The notes below the pieces were generated by a model. That model worked only from the letters and a program-made list of their open reading frames with translations. It was not told the DNA's origin and made no database searches. This document shows positions 1 to 14,251 of a stretch of DNA of 64,000 bases, piece after piece. A program made the position numbers and the translations under genes. The DNA is from Torymus aiolomorphi (Eukaryota > Arthropoda > Insecta > Hymenoptera > Torymidae), in assembly GCA_036365515.1 (NCBI GenBank), contig CM070873.1:69748529-69812528 (forward strand). Direction: 5' to 3'. Each line of letters starts with the position of its first letter. Position 1 is the first letter of the stretch.

Positions 1-2049
<2,049 letters not shown>

Positions 2050-2650
2050 CGAGTTCTGGCTTTTAAAATGCGCATTTTTTAACAAGTTTACGTACTTTTT
2101 GCTGACTTGTACGTCTGGGACTTGCACTCGCGAGTTTTTATTCGCAACATTTCCATGATTATCAAAACAATTGTACATGTAGTATTTATTAATTTTTGTA
2201 CCTTTCGAAATGCCGTGTTTAAGTCGAGGTAGATTATCGTTCAAGACCATAAAATTTAGCTGGAAATTATACGAGAATATTTTATTACAATGGAATCTAT
2301 AAAATTTAAAATATATAAAATTACAAAAACAGAGATGATGAAAAAAATTTCCTTTACTTTGAAACTATAGTAGTAAAAGTTTTATCGACAATTTTACATT
2401 TGATATTTATGGAATTTTTTACTTTTAAACGCGAAATATAAAAATGAAAACCGAAGCTTTCTAAAACGAAGTATATGTTGTTTACTTGCTAATAAATAAG
2501 AACGAAACTCTCTGAAGCGTAATAAAAATCTTTGTTCGACAGATGGATGCACACTACCTCTATTTATACATGTATATACGTTTGAAATATAACAAGTGAA
2601 GCAAAGCGTTACGAATACCTGATGTGTCGAAACAACATGTATATAACACT

Positions 2651-2780
<130 letters not shown>

Positions 2781-2852
2781 TACTTTATTTGCCATCTCGG
2801 CAAAAATAAAAATACATAGTAAATGTACAATCAAAATAACGACGAATTTGAA

Positions 2853-2905
2853 GATCGAATAAAATACAAATAAAATAAAATACAAATAAAATAAAATACA
2901 AATTT
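2853..2905. repeat. Short AT-rich tandem repeat
   Basis: Two to three imperfect copies of a roughly 20-base unit, AATAAAATACAAATAAAAT, lie within the presumed 3' UTR of the non-LTR element. Confidence 0.6.
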
Positions 2906-3995
2906 GAGGATTGAATAAAATACATAGAATAAAAACATAGATAAAATCATTTGCAAAAAATAAAGATGGTAAAAAAGATTTAAAAACGGTAAAATACATA
3001 ACAGGCATAGTCGTAGTCGTAGTCATACAAGAAACTCTCTGGGGTTAATAATATAACCTAAATATGATTTAGTATCACTGGGGACCCGTTTAATTATATT
3101 TTTATTTTTGTATTGCACTAACCCTAATTGTCACAGTTTTATTACAATTCCTAACCTAGTATCACAGTACATAGCCAATCGGCTGAGTCAAGTGTGATAT
3201 CAAATTAAGGTAGGCTACTCCGGGTCCGCGCACTGGTGGCTACTTGAACCCACAAGATGGAGGGCTAAGAATCACGGTCTAGTAGGTACTGGCGCACCGC
3301 CCTCCTGAATGACGCAAATGATGGCGAGTGGCGTAGGGAGGGAGGAAGAGTTCCAGAGTTGGACACTCTGAGCTTGAAACGCCTTATCACTCGTTTTATA
3401 GTTGAAGGCAGGGGTCCTGAGTTCTGGCTGCACACCCCTGCTGGTAGGCTTAGGCTTGTGCTCCATAAAAAAGGCAGCCAAATAACTGGGCTCATGCAGC
3501 CATAATATTTTATACATTAATAGTGCTGCAAAGTAGAATCTGCGTGAGTCCGTACGGAGCCAGCCCAGGCGTTTCCTGTCGGGGGTTTCGTGCTCATCCC
3601 TCCTAGTCCCAGTGATGTACCTCACACATGCATTGCTCAATTGTTGCACTTTCTCTCGCTGGACTTTGGATGCGTCTATATATACCACCGAACAGTAGTC
3701 TAAGTGTGGTTGCACTAACGACTCAAATAATCTTTTGCGGAGGCTCTCAGTGGTAAATGCCCTAATAAACCGCAAACTATATAGGGCTTTATTTACTTTC
3801 TTTGCAAGTTGTTCAATGTGCGGTTTCCATGTTAATTTTCTGTCAAGAGTAACACCGAGACTCACAACTTCGCTACTAAATGGGATGAACTCCATGGGAT
3901 GAAGCCAATACCTTGCAATCTTGACGAGTTTACATAATTCACACCTATTCTTGACCCAAATACAATTGCTTTGATCTTGCCAGGATTGAGATGCA

Positions 3996-4132
3996 CACTG
4001 ATAGAAATTTTTTCTCAAAATGTTTATATTTAGCATGGCATTGTGACTATTAAAATATATATGTTAATAGTTACAATGCCATGTTAATAGTTAAAATACC
4101 ATGTTAAATATAAACATATTCTTCTCTCAGTG
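3996..4132. mobile_element. 137-base CACTG-ended MITE inside the reverse transcriptase
   Basis: The ends read CACTGATAGAAATTTTTTCT and, at the other side, the complement of CACTGAGAGAAGAATATG, flanked by the 2-bp duplication CA (3994-3995 and 4133-4134). The interior is an AT-rich hairpin with an ATGGCATTGT stem. Removing the element and one CA restores the expected RT reading GLHLNPGK, which fixes the insertion boundaries. Confidence 0.85.
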
Positions 4133-4586
4133 CAGTCCAGAGCTAGCTCTCAGCCCATTCAGCCACCATTCGCGCCGCATCGGATAGTCGAGCCATGTCC
4201 TCCAAAATTTCGTCCTTGGTGGTGTGTACATAAATCTGGAGGTCGTCTGCGTAAAATATATGTTTGATAGTGCGTCCGTCGAGTATGTCTCGCAAATTGT
4301 TTACGTAGAGACAGAACAGCAGAGGACCCAGGACGGAACCCTGTGGAACTCTCAGATTAGTTTCTTACCAGTCAGAATTTCCGCTTTTATTGGAAGTGAC
4401 CACCTGGGTACGACCTTGTAAGTATGATTTAATCCACAGGAGAGCCGACCTGGAAAATCTCAGCCGGTGCAGTTTACGTAGAAGTTTTGTCGGTGAGATG
4501 TTATCAAAGGCCTTACTGAAGTCAAATAGTAACAGTAGCGTCAGTTTCCTGTTATCGATGCCCATGCGTATGTCGTCGGTCAGCTT

Positions 4587-4591
<5 letters not shown>

Positions 4592-4630
<39 letters not shown>
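4592..4630. repeat. (GA)n microsatellite at the 5' end of the retrotransposon
   Basis: A pure AG run of 39 bases directly abuts the truncated 5' end of the reverse transcriptase remnant. The same motif is at the element's other end. Confidence 0.95.
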
Positions 4631-4631
<1 letters not shown>

Positions 4632-6377
4632 GGGGATTCGATTTAATCGAAATACGTATATTTCTATCTCGGTCGCGCTTTTACTTCTACATCTGCGCAA
4701 GTAATTCTTTATTTTTTCGCATTGCGGCTGCGTAAAACCACAGGACTCCGATCGATGGCTGTGTAAGATACAAGATTTTTAAATAAACATCGACGCGTCG
4801 CCTGCGAAGCTAAAAATAAAGCCGTTATATCGGCATCATCGGGGGAGAGAAAGAAAGAACGCCAATTGTATTTGCTTTCAGATGTCTCAAAAAAAATTGG
4901 GTTTTATACATAGACGCGCCTCGGCGGCATTTATTTTAATACTCGGCCCACAATAAAAATATACCGATACGAAAATATCGCTGTAAAAATAAAATCTATA
5001 ATAAAGCGGAACCGCCTACTACTACGTCTATATATCATTATAAACAATTCATCAGACTTCATCACCTACACTGAGCGCATTATACAAAAGCCATATTACC
5101 ACTGTCTGATTGCATCTCGAATTAAACTATTATCTAAAATCGCAATTAAAATCATTAAAATACAATTTGCGCTGCTATAGCGCTCGGTCCACACCGACGA
5201 CGACGACAACAACAATGTCCCGCACGCGCGTTACATAAACATCCAATGAATCTCGAATTCGAACGCGCGATCATTAGCGCGAATGTGTTAGTACCGCCGT
5301 ATAGTGGCACACACAGCACGTGGTACCCGCCGCTGTTAAACTCGACCCGCTAAACTAATTGGGCCTTGATGGTCAATCAGAGGCGACGATACGTACACCT
5401 CGCACGCACATGCGTGTATGTGGGGAGAGCGATTGTGTGAGGGATCGAAATGGATAAATTGATTTCGCCGGTTGCCAGCGGAGAGGATCAAAGCGCGCGG
5501 ATTCGAGTTGACAAGCTCTGTGTGTGCGTCTGCGTATGATCGTTTGGCGTGAGACGATTTCGCTCTTTATTTATAGACGCGCGACGCACGTGCTGTGGTT
5601 GAACTCGATTTTACAAAACGACACAGCGATGGGTTCGTTGGTTTTATAACGAGTATAATATTGTAATGGTTATTAACATACAATTGTCGAAGAAATGTTG
5701 AATATTATATATACTATACCAGCGGAGGATGTCGAATCGGCGCCGATATACTTTGTTTCGCGAATGGAAAACCAACGTACACCAAGATTTATATTACAAT
5801 TGCAGATGATTTGACCAAAGATGTGGGCTCGATAAATCCGTTCCGAGGTGTGTCGATTGTCTTAGAGGCGCGCACGCGCGCGCAGGCGTAGCGCATAACA
5901 ACTTATTAAACAAAATAAACAATATACGATGTAGGAAGAAGCTGTGTTATTTCAGCATTTCGAATAAACGTCAGCGTCTATTTTTATTTGAAATTTAATG
6001 TTGCTCGCGCGCTCCGCGGTTCGGGACGTATTATTATTAGCGTGATGTGCCGCTGCCGAGCAATTTATCTGCGGTTTTAAAAATCGAGCGCATCTGTAAC
6101 ATTCGTAATGTAGGTTTACGAAGATGCGCGCGCGCGTATCTGCGCAACGTCGATAAAACTTGTTTTGGAGTTATGACGAATTATTTCTGTGATTGTTTTA
6201 TGTAATGTATATTTAGACGATACGTTACGTTAATATAAATCTTAGTAGCCGAAGAAGTTAAAATTTAATTTACGACGCGTTTTTTTTTCTTTTATAATGA
6301 CTGATACTCGTATCTTATAAAGTTTTGAACACCACATCACCTTGTTTTAAAATACTGATATAAATACTTGATTTAAG
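4631..6377. other. Non-coding sequence with CpG-rich patches
   Basis: There is no recognisable gene. Patches rich in GCGCGC lie at about 5200-5350, 5500-5600, 5860-5900 and 6000-6150, separated by AT-rich DNA. Confidence 0.45.
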
Positions 6378-6505
6378 ATATATGGACAAATCCACCGTAC
6401 TTTTAACTTTTGTGTGACTATTTTTTTAAAGTAATAACAGCAGTAAATTACTTTAAAAAAATAGTCACACAAAAGTTAAAAGTATGGTGGATTTTCCCAT
6501 ATATA
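6378..6505. repeat. Perfect-type hairpin inverted repeat, 128 bases
   Basis: Two arms of about 58 bases face each other across an 11-base loop (AACAGCAGTAA). The arms contain TTTTGTGTGACTATTTTTTT and its complement, and the ends are near TATATGG and CCCATATA. Mismatches are few. It is probably a small foldback MITE; no second copy is seen in this window. Confidence 0.8.
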
Positions 6506-6539
6506 TGTAACACATTCAAATAAATGTCAAACATCAGCA

Positions 6540-7145
6540 CAGAGGCAACAGGTCCATCCTTGAACCTCTCACCTCCCACACCCAACGAAAACCAACCTCT
6601 CCCTCCAAAAAAAAACACCACTTCTTCCTCTCCACTTCACCACCCTCTTCCTCCTTCCACCCCTCTTCACTAATCCCGCAGCCTTCGAAAATCACAGCCA
6701 CCGATCTCCTATATCACTTCCTCTAACACCAACAACAACAACGACGACACTGCAACACTCGCGCTTGACAGCTCGGCGTCCGGTCGCTCACTCACTCACG
6801 CGCGAATCTCACCGGCGAACTAAGCCTCTTCTCCTGCCGCTAAGCGCCGCGCACGCTCGGCTGTCCGCTCGCTGAAAGCCAGCAGCGCGAGAGCGGGGGC
6901 CGTGTAATTTTACCTGGCTTCTCTCGCTCTCCCGCGCGTCTATTTTAACGAGGATGACGCGCGGGGGGAGAGACGCGCGCGTTGGGGGACACGGAATATG
7001 TAAGAGTGTGGTGGGCGAGGTGGTGCGTATTATATAGGGGAGCGAGAGTGTGAGAGTGGTCAAGGAGAGAGGTGTATTGTGTGGGTGTCTGATGGGATAT
7101 TAAAAATGGAAGGTGGAGATGGGATGTGGTGGTTGGGGATTTCGT
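6540..7145. promoter_or_regulatory. GC-skew switch island
   Basis: The left side is almost free of G: 6601-6660 has about 30 C and no G. The centre (6780-6980) is CpG- and GCGC-rich. The right side is almost free of C: 7021-7080 has about 26 G and 3 C. Such a switch is typical of divergent CpG-type promoters and of replication initiation zones. No flanking coding gene was recognised, so the function is inferred. Confidence 0.35.
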
Positions 7146-9376
7146 TTATCGTATAAACATCGGGTTATTGATAGCGTTATGTATGTATGGATTATAAGTT
7201 GGGAGGGCTTACCGAACTCGGCCTGTATCTACTTGTGGCGTCTAAAACTACTTTACAAATTGCTTTTCAAACTTTGATCGTTCAATTCTGGTTCGTATAA
7301 AGACGTTAGTTTCCGCTCTGCTTCTGAACAAATAGACAAAAATGTGCGAGCTGACGGATTTACTAACAAAGTTCTTGTCGTCAATATTGTGAGATTGCTA
7401 AAATTATTTTTTTATTATGTGTATCGATGAGAGTTTTATGATTCATAGACTAAATATATTTTTATATCTTAGAAATAGAACAGTAACTTTAATAAATTTA
7501 TATAAGTGTAGACGTGCTTTTAAATGTTAATTTTAGTTGGAGCTGTGTGTTTACTCAAATTATAATATCAATTGGCCAACGCACAACAAAAATTTCATTC
7601 ATAAAAGCTCGACAAACAGTTAGTAGGTGCTCTTGCATAATAAATAGAACGAAAAATATTATTTTATCTCTATCACATCCCGTTTTTAAAATAAAAGTGT
7701 ATATTATCTTCATAATATATCAACTTCAATTATATTTCAAATATAATTACTTATTCACGAACGTTTTTCGATTTATATTTATCGTTTAATATTTCGAACA
7801 AACAAAACTTCATTTCATGGCTAAAATAAAGAAGATTAAAGTTCAATTTCCGTATACGTAATTATATAAAACATATAAAACGTACTTCGAAGCCACGGCT
7901 ACATTTTGTCTCAATTCATAATCCGATTATCCCTTGTAGGAGAACGATGCAAATGGGTAAATACGATTACATTAAAAGAGCTAACACCTTGACGCGATTA
8001 CACCGTATTACCTGTAAAGCGCCCACCCATCTTACTTCTCAGATTTTCTAAAAAGCGTGTATATATTTCGGTCTAGCAGTTGTTGAAAAAGCGCAGCGGC
8101 TTAATCGGATTAAACTCTTCCTTCTCAGAAGAATACTCGTGATGCTTTTTTTTCATTGCGACAACCGTAAGTTGGATAGAAACGAATTAATAATAACTAT
8201 ACTTCTTCTGCAATAATTATAATAAAATAACTTTTTGTTCAATAAAATAATTCTTTTCACTCCAGTTATCTTTGCGAAACTTTCGCTCAAACATTTTTCC
8301 ACGCCTCATCTTTCACTTTGCCAAGTTTTTCCGCTAATAAAAATAGCCAATACCATTGTTAAATACTTTTCCCTCGCCAAATCTCTATAATCAACGCGGC
8401 GACAATAGACTCCAAAGTTTCGCTAAAATTTCTCCGACCATTAACGAGAACGAGAGAGAGAGGGAAAAAAAAGTCAAAACGAATTTTTTACCACACGACC
8501 ACTCGCTGAAACGCTATCCAACATAGCCGTCCTAGATCCGCGACAAAAGCATTAGCGGCGGCACCTCGAGCGAAACCTAAAACCCGATTCCCCCGCCTCC
8601 CATCCAACTTTTTCACCCATTATACACTATACGATGGAGAGAGAGAGAGAGAGGGAGAGAAAAAAGGCCAAGCGAGGGAGGGAAAGAAAGAAACAGCGAA
8701 ACGATAATGGAGAAAATCCGCGGCGCTTTTAGTGCCTTCTCAGCGAAGAGAGCGCGCGGGGCGAAATCGGTGAAACGTGCACGCGCGCGAGGGTGTGTGT
8801 GTGCAATGCGCACGTGCACAGAGCAGTATTTGCGTATATACTCGATGACCATGCCGCGCTGTGTGTCGTATATATAGGTATAGCGAAAGAATAAAGGTTT
8901 TTTAGTACGCGGAATTTTCCGCTTTTACGGCGACTCGACGACGACTCGACGACGCAACTTCGGCAGCGGCGATGTGGCTTTTTTTTATTAACGCCGGGTT
9001 TACGGGGAAAGCGAGAGGTTTTACTGGTCTGCGAGTAGTCTCGGGAGTAGTGCGCGGGTGAATAAGGATATTGAACTGTGGGCGGAGGTGGGTACTGGGT
9101 GTAATTGAGAAACATTGATGAAGTTTCGGAGATGGGAGTATGGTGGTTGAGACGATAACAGGTTTATTGCTGTAATATCAGCTGTTAACTCATCAGTGTG
9201 TGTGCGTGCGTGCGTGCGTGTGCGTGCGTGTGTGTGCGTGTGTGTGTATGTGTGTATCAGTCTGACGATTAATCGGAAGATTTTTATGGCAATGTAGTAA
9301 TTCTTTGATTTCTAGCAGAATAAAAGATCCGTGTTACTATATAAAAAGAAATCTTTTGGTTAAAAAATTTGAATCT
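7146..9376. other. Non-coding sequence with a second skew-switch island
   Basis: 7146-8400 is AT-rich with nothing recognisable. From 8400 to 9120 the + strand again goes from pyrimidine/C-rich (for example 8580-8630) to GA- and G-rich (8635-8700 and 9040-9100), with a GCGC core. A (GTGC/GT)n tract lies at 9196-9256. Confidence 0.45.
9196..9256. repeat. Mixed GT/GTGC microsatellite
   Basis: This is an interrupted GT run with GTGC units, about 60 bases long. Confidence 0.85.
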
Positions 9377-9379
9377 TTA

Positions 9380-9633
9380 CACTGACAGAAAAAAAATATG
9401 AAAAATGCCTATGTTCTCTGGTAAACTGACCATAAATAAACCCAAATTTTTCCCATGTTAAATAGCAATTTTTCCTATGCTACATAGTAATTTTTACCAG
9501 CGAACTGGTAAAAATTACCAGGGAAAATGGGAAAAATTGCTATGTAACATTGAAAAATTTGGGTTTATTACAGTACATATGGTCAGTTTACCAGAGAACA
9601 TAGAAATTTTTCATATTTTTTTTTCTGTCAGTG
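9380..9633. mobile_element. 254-base CACTG-ended foldback MITE
   Basis: The ends read CACTGACAGAAAAAAAATAT and its complement. The inverted arms cover nearly the whole element, with GTTCTCTGGTAAACTGACCA in one and its partner in the other, meeting at a short loop around 9500. A TA dinucleotide flanks both ends (9378-9379 and 9634-9635), consistent with a 2-bp target duplication. There is no coding potential. Confidence 0.85.
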
Positions 9634-9780
9634 TAAGCATTATATTCTGGAACAATTTTCATAATAACGAAAACCTATACCATTCAATTGTCTCTCCTTA
9701 TACAAACATATATTGGTACACAAACTATAAAGTCGCGCTACAAAAACCCCACTGACGACGAACCAAAAAGAAAGAAAAAG

Positions 9781-10005
9781 ATGGGTCTGAAGTTTGCAAC
9801 GTTGGAGTGCAACGAAATAAAAAAAAATTTGATTTTACTTAGAAGATATATTGATTAATTTTTGTTTCGCCTGAAGATTTAGTATTTTATAGTATAAAAT
9901 AACTTAATGAAAAAGGTTCAGATAAAAATGTTTACTGTCTAGTCACTTTAATTAATTCTAAAAAATTATTTCGTTGCATTCCAACGATGCAAACTTTAGA
10001 CCCAT
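9781..10005. mobile_element. MITE of the ATGGGTCTGAAG family, copy 1
   Basis: This 225-base element has terminal inverted repeats of about 40 bases, beginning ATGGGTCTGAAGTTTGCAAC and ending TTTAGACCCAT. Two more copies lie in the LRRC57 intron. The interior is AT-rich and non-coding. Confidence 0.88.
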
Positions 10006-12417
10006 AAAAAAAGCCCATCTCCCCTATACTTTACGAAAGCTTATATTCCAAGAAAGTGCAAACAGGAGATGCAGCAGCAGCAGCGACGGCGGTGGCATAT
10101 ATATAGAGACCGAAATAACAATATATGGCGCGCGCTAAAGTAGGCTCCCCCCCGCTGCGTATAAAAAGTAATGGGCCGGCTTCCTGCGCATACGCGCGAC
10201 ACAGAGACAGAGAAAGCAACATAGGATGAAAGTATCTACATAATGAATTCCAAATATTTTCTTTTCGCAATTTACATTTCGCCGCTTACATTTCCAACGC
10301 TGTATACATCACAGGCTGTCAGGTTTTTTGCACACGCGCCGCGTGTCCACTCTCTCGCGTGATAAGCATAATTAGTGGAGACTGTGCGCCAATTTCGTCG
10401 TGGTATAACGTTGTTTTATTAGCGTGTATATAGCCTGGTGTGCGGAAGGTGCACTGTAATTGTTGTTTATATAGGTTTTTATGCGTAGTTGTAGTGGTAG
10501 CTCCGAGGTTTAAGATGTGAAAGACTCCGGCAACGAGGAAACTTTAAGACAGTAAATTCAAGAGTATTTCGCGCGAACTATATATAGCTCTTAATTGCGC
10601 GAAGTAATAGCAAATCTTTTCTAACAGTTTCATTTTGCTTTATATTGTAGACTTAGTTCCAAAATAAAAGCTTATAACAAAAATGAATTTTTTCTAAGAA
10701 ATCTGTCGAATTTCTGCACCGATTCCTTCTATATAATGAGCCAAACAAACTTCCCACTTTCCCCCAAAAAACCGCAACTACACAGCGTACGTCAACTTCC
10801 AGCAATCAAGCCTATTAGGAAAACTTTCAATTCGACCAATCCCCGTAACATAATCACCCGAATCCTCCGGACGCCACTTTCGCCAAACTACCGCGCATCT
10901 CCAGTGAACCCTCGCAAAATCAATTGCACCAAACCATTCACCCTAACCCCTCAAAAAGCCCTTTCCTACTACTCGCCCTCCCTTTCGACCGCGGACGCAG
11001 AAGTTCGCCTGTCCACTTCCTGCACCCCCGCGCGCTCTGCGTCCGACGGCTACCTATACTACACGTGTGTGCGAATATTCATGAGGCGCGCGCCTCTCGT
11101 CGTCGAACTAACTCGCCCTGCCGCGTGTTTCTGGCACGCCGCGGTCGCGTGTAATCGGGGATGTACGTGCGCAGTGATGGCGAGAGAGAGAGTTTAGTGA
11201 AAAAGTTGTTTGGACGAGGAGAGACGGTTGTTAACGCGTGTGTAACGTGCACGCGGGGATGATCTGACGACACGAGGTGATGGTATAAAAATCGAAGTAG
11301 GCCGTTGCGAAGAGCGTGTTTGATACAGGCTGCAGCAGTTTAATACGTACTTTTCGCCATGATGTATTTTATATACAGGCTTATATGGCGTTACGGTGAA
11401 AATTACTTTCGAAAGTAGCACGGTTATTAAAACTGTGGTGGTTTCAATCCCTAGTTACGGCGGATGATTAAAAAACGTTTAATGAAGCTTTGCAGCTACA
11501 TTACCTTTCACGCTATTCACTTTCTATAATTATGGTATAACAAACAGAAACACATATTTTCAGATCCAAATGACAAGGAAAAGTTTGACATATGTTGTTG
11601 ATAGATCAGATAGATCTTTGCATGATAATTTTCAAGGATTCTGTATTTCAAAGAAACACCTGAATGTAAAAAATCACAGGTCATTTAGAAAGTTCGACCA
11701 TTCACACACTCTTGCCACTAAAGATCCCTGCAACAGCGAACAAAAAAATCACGCTGATCAACGCCATGAAAAAGATTAACCAACTCACTGGCTTATACCT
11801 TTTTACGACGTCATAAAATCCACAAGGTTTCGTATTAACTCCCACTCCCCCCTTGTCATAAACATAATTCAACGACCTTTTTCCAGCCGCTGACGCGAAT
11901 CCCCGGGACTACGGCTGCAACAGCAACGGCTCTATAGTCCCCGTAATCTCATTGTTTTACGGCGTTTCCGAACGCTGTTAAAGCCCAGATGACCAGCCGG
12001 CGGAAACCGAGTCGACCGCTAATGAGTCCGGCGCTCTTGCGCGATGCAGATTTCGAACTTTACGCGGGTAACTATACTGCGCCGCGCGCGCTTATTACGC
12101 CGGAGAGAGGCGAAGGAAGAGGGAACGAACGGGTCTCTGAACAACAAGAATTTTAACGCGCATTGCCGGGATGCCCGAGTTAAGTGCGAGGGGCGAGGGT
12201 TTATACTCTCTGCTATACCGCTGCGCGAAATATTTATTTCGGGTGAGTAAATTTTTCGGGCGTGCACTCGGCGTGATTTAGGAGAACGCTCGGGGAATTA
12301 TGTGGTGGTTGGATGTAGTAGGTTGTGTGGATAGTATTTAGTGTGTGTATTAATTTTCGCGTGCACTGTTAGTGAGTATTACAAATATTTTATAACGCAT
12401 TCAAAATAGAATCGATC
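10006..12417. other. Non-coding sequence with skew-switch islands
   Basis: No gene was recognised. The clearest island runs from about 10736 (C-rich: 10741-10800 has about 25 C and 4 G) through a CpG-rich centre near 11050-11160 to G-rich DNA (11221-11280 has about 23 G and 11 C). A smaller one is centred near 12080. Repeated CAG and GGC units near 10060-10095 are minor. Confidence 0.4.
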
Positions 12418-13045
12418 TTTAACCCTTTTTAAAGGAACAAATTTTCTTGGCGTTCAGTATTAATATATAGTAAAATATAAAGTAATTCGGTCCGTATATA
12501 AAAACATTTTTGAAATAACATATTTTTCAGACTTTGGGATAACTTTAGCTTAATTAATACCACATTACCACAAAAAATTAAAAAGTACCTTGATCTGGGA
12601 ATTAGACCACTATAGGTAAGTGGGTCAATTACTGTACCCATTAAGGTGATGTCTAAAGTATTGATTCAATTAATATATTTTTTTTTATATTATCTCAAGA
12701 CCTTTATATTATAATTATATATCCTGTGAGCAGAATAAACGTGTTTATAATACATTATTATGTACGAAATATTAAATAATTAATAAAATAATAGCAAAAG
12801 CGTTTGCATCAGTTACTGTATCCACTAACTTACTCTGTGTCACTTAGTGTACATTGTTTAAATTACTGTGCCTTAGATTCTGGATCTGGATACTGTATTT
12901 AATCCTGTGTGTCACTTAGTGCACATTGTTGTAATTACTCTGTACCGCTGAGTGGCACAGAGTAGTCGGAAGGAAATTAGTTACACCATTTTAATTAAAA
13001 AAAAATATTTATTTATTTAATATAAATATCAATCCTGTAATTCCA

Positions 13046-13206
13046 GTGACTATTACTTTTAATAAAGCTTCAAAATCACGTACCCTACCGCGAGCGGGCA
13101 GAGTAACTACATGCATTCATGAAAACTTGTCCAATTACTGTACACAGTAATAGAAACATGCCGAAAATTCGTTTTAGTTACTGGATTATATTAAATTGAA
13201 CAATAA
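13046..13206. repeat. Direct repeat, left copy
   Basis: A segment of about 160 bases begins GTGACTATTACTTTTAATAA and is repeated at 14078-14251. By eye the copies agree at most positions, apart from a 10-15 base stretch of extra sequence in the right copy near 14170-14190. Confidence 0.85.
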
Positions 13207-13695
13207 TATTAAATAAAACTACTTTTTTATTGTTCTTTTGTCATTTAGAAAGGTTTTATAAACATTAAGTGAATTTTTTGATTATGAAAAATGTTATTTT
13301 TATAGTTTTTCAATCACCTTTATATAGGCTTATTCTTAAGGCGTTCGATAAGAAATTCATAGAAATCGCTATCAATAATTTAATAAATTATTTTAAATAT
13401 ATTATAAGAATAAATAAATCATATTGTAGGTTGAGCAATGAAAATCACGAATTGAATTTCATTTAAAAAATGAAATACCTATGATAAAATATGATTATAG
13501 TGCAGTATAAATGAAAATAATCTAAGGACACAGTAACTCAAGCGGACACAGTAACCGACACATTTACCCTAGGTTAGGTTAAGGTAAAATAAAATGCGTA
13601 CAAACAAGAACTAAATTTTAAAACAATACTTCTAAAAACACGATAGAGCAAATAGAAAAAATAAGACTAAATTAATATGATAAAACAAAGTAAAG

Positions 13696-14037
13696 ATAGT
13701 AGATACGCGGTCGTGTTCGTCTCGCGGTCACGCGAGGCTCTCTAGGGCGCTTCTGCCTTGTCCAAGTGACACCGAGAAAGGCTCGGCCAGCGTCACTCCC
13801 TTTATGCCTGAGCGGAAGCGTTCGTCCGCACTTGGCGAGGGTCAGGACACTCCTTTTGCCTATGCGGCGACAAGTCGCCGTTGGCGGGAGTGCAGGCATG
13901 GCAAGAAGAGCGCAGGAGCTCCGTCTCCGGCGGAGCGCGGAGAACGAGTGTGCTCCGAATTTTCGGAGCGTAAATTTTCTCGATTTCCGGGGAAAAAGTC
14001 GGGCTTGACTAATTCCCCAAATTAAAAAAAATATATA
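13696..14037 (+). mobile_element. GC-rich SINE-like or truncated LINE insertion
   Basis: A sharply GC-rich block of about 340 bases sits in AT-rich DNA. It ends in an A-rich tail (ATTAAAAAAAATATATA) and is flanked by AAAGTAAAG at 13687-13695 and 14038-14046, a 9-base target-site duplication. This is the signature of target-primed retrotransposition with the 3' end on the right. I could not identify a tRNA or 5S head or a coding family; it may be the 3' end of a non-LTR element. Confidence 0.6.
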
Positions 14038-14077
14038 AAAGTAAAGTATACGTGATGGTTGTGGAAGTCAAATTCAT

Positions 14078-14251
14078 GTGACTATTACTTTTAATAAAGC
14101 TTCAAAATCACGTACCCTACCGCGAGCGGGCGCAGTGACTAAATGCATTCATGAAAATTTGTCCAGTTGAAAATTGTGCACAGTAGTACGCAGTAATAGA
14201 AACATACCGAAAATTCGTTTTAGTTACTGGATTATATTAAATTAAACAATA
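14078..14251. repeat. Direct repeat, right copy
   Basis: This is the partner of 13046-13206, in the same orientation, about 1030 bases downstream. It shares TACCCTACCGCGAGCGGGC and TAGTTACTGGATTATATTAA. Confidence 0.85.

Noticed and set aside
12904..12960. Possible tRNA or regulatory hairpin from repeated CACTTAGTG words
   Set aside because: The words are direct repeats within the composite element; no cloverleaf or A/B boxes are present.
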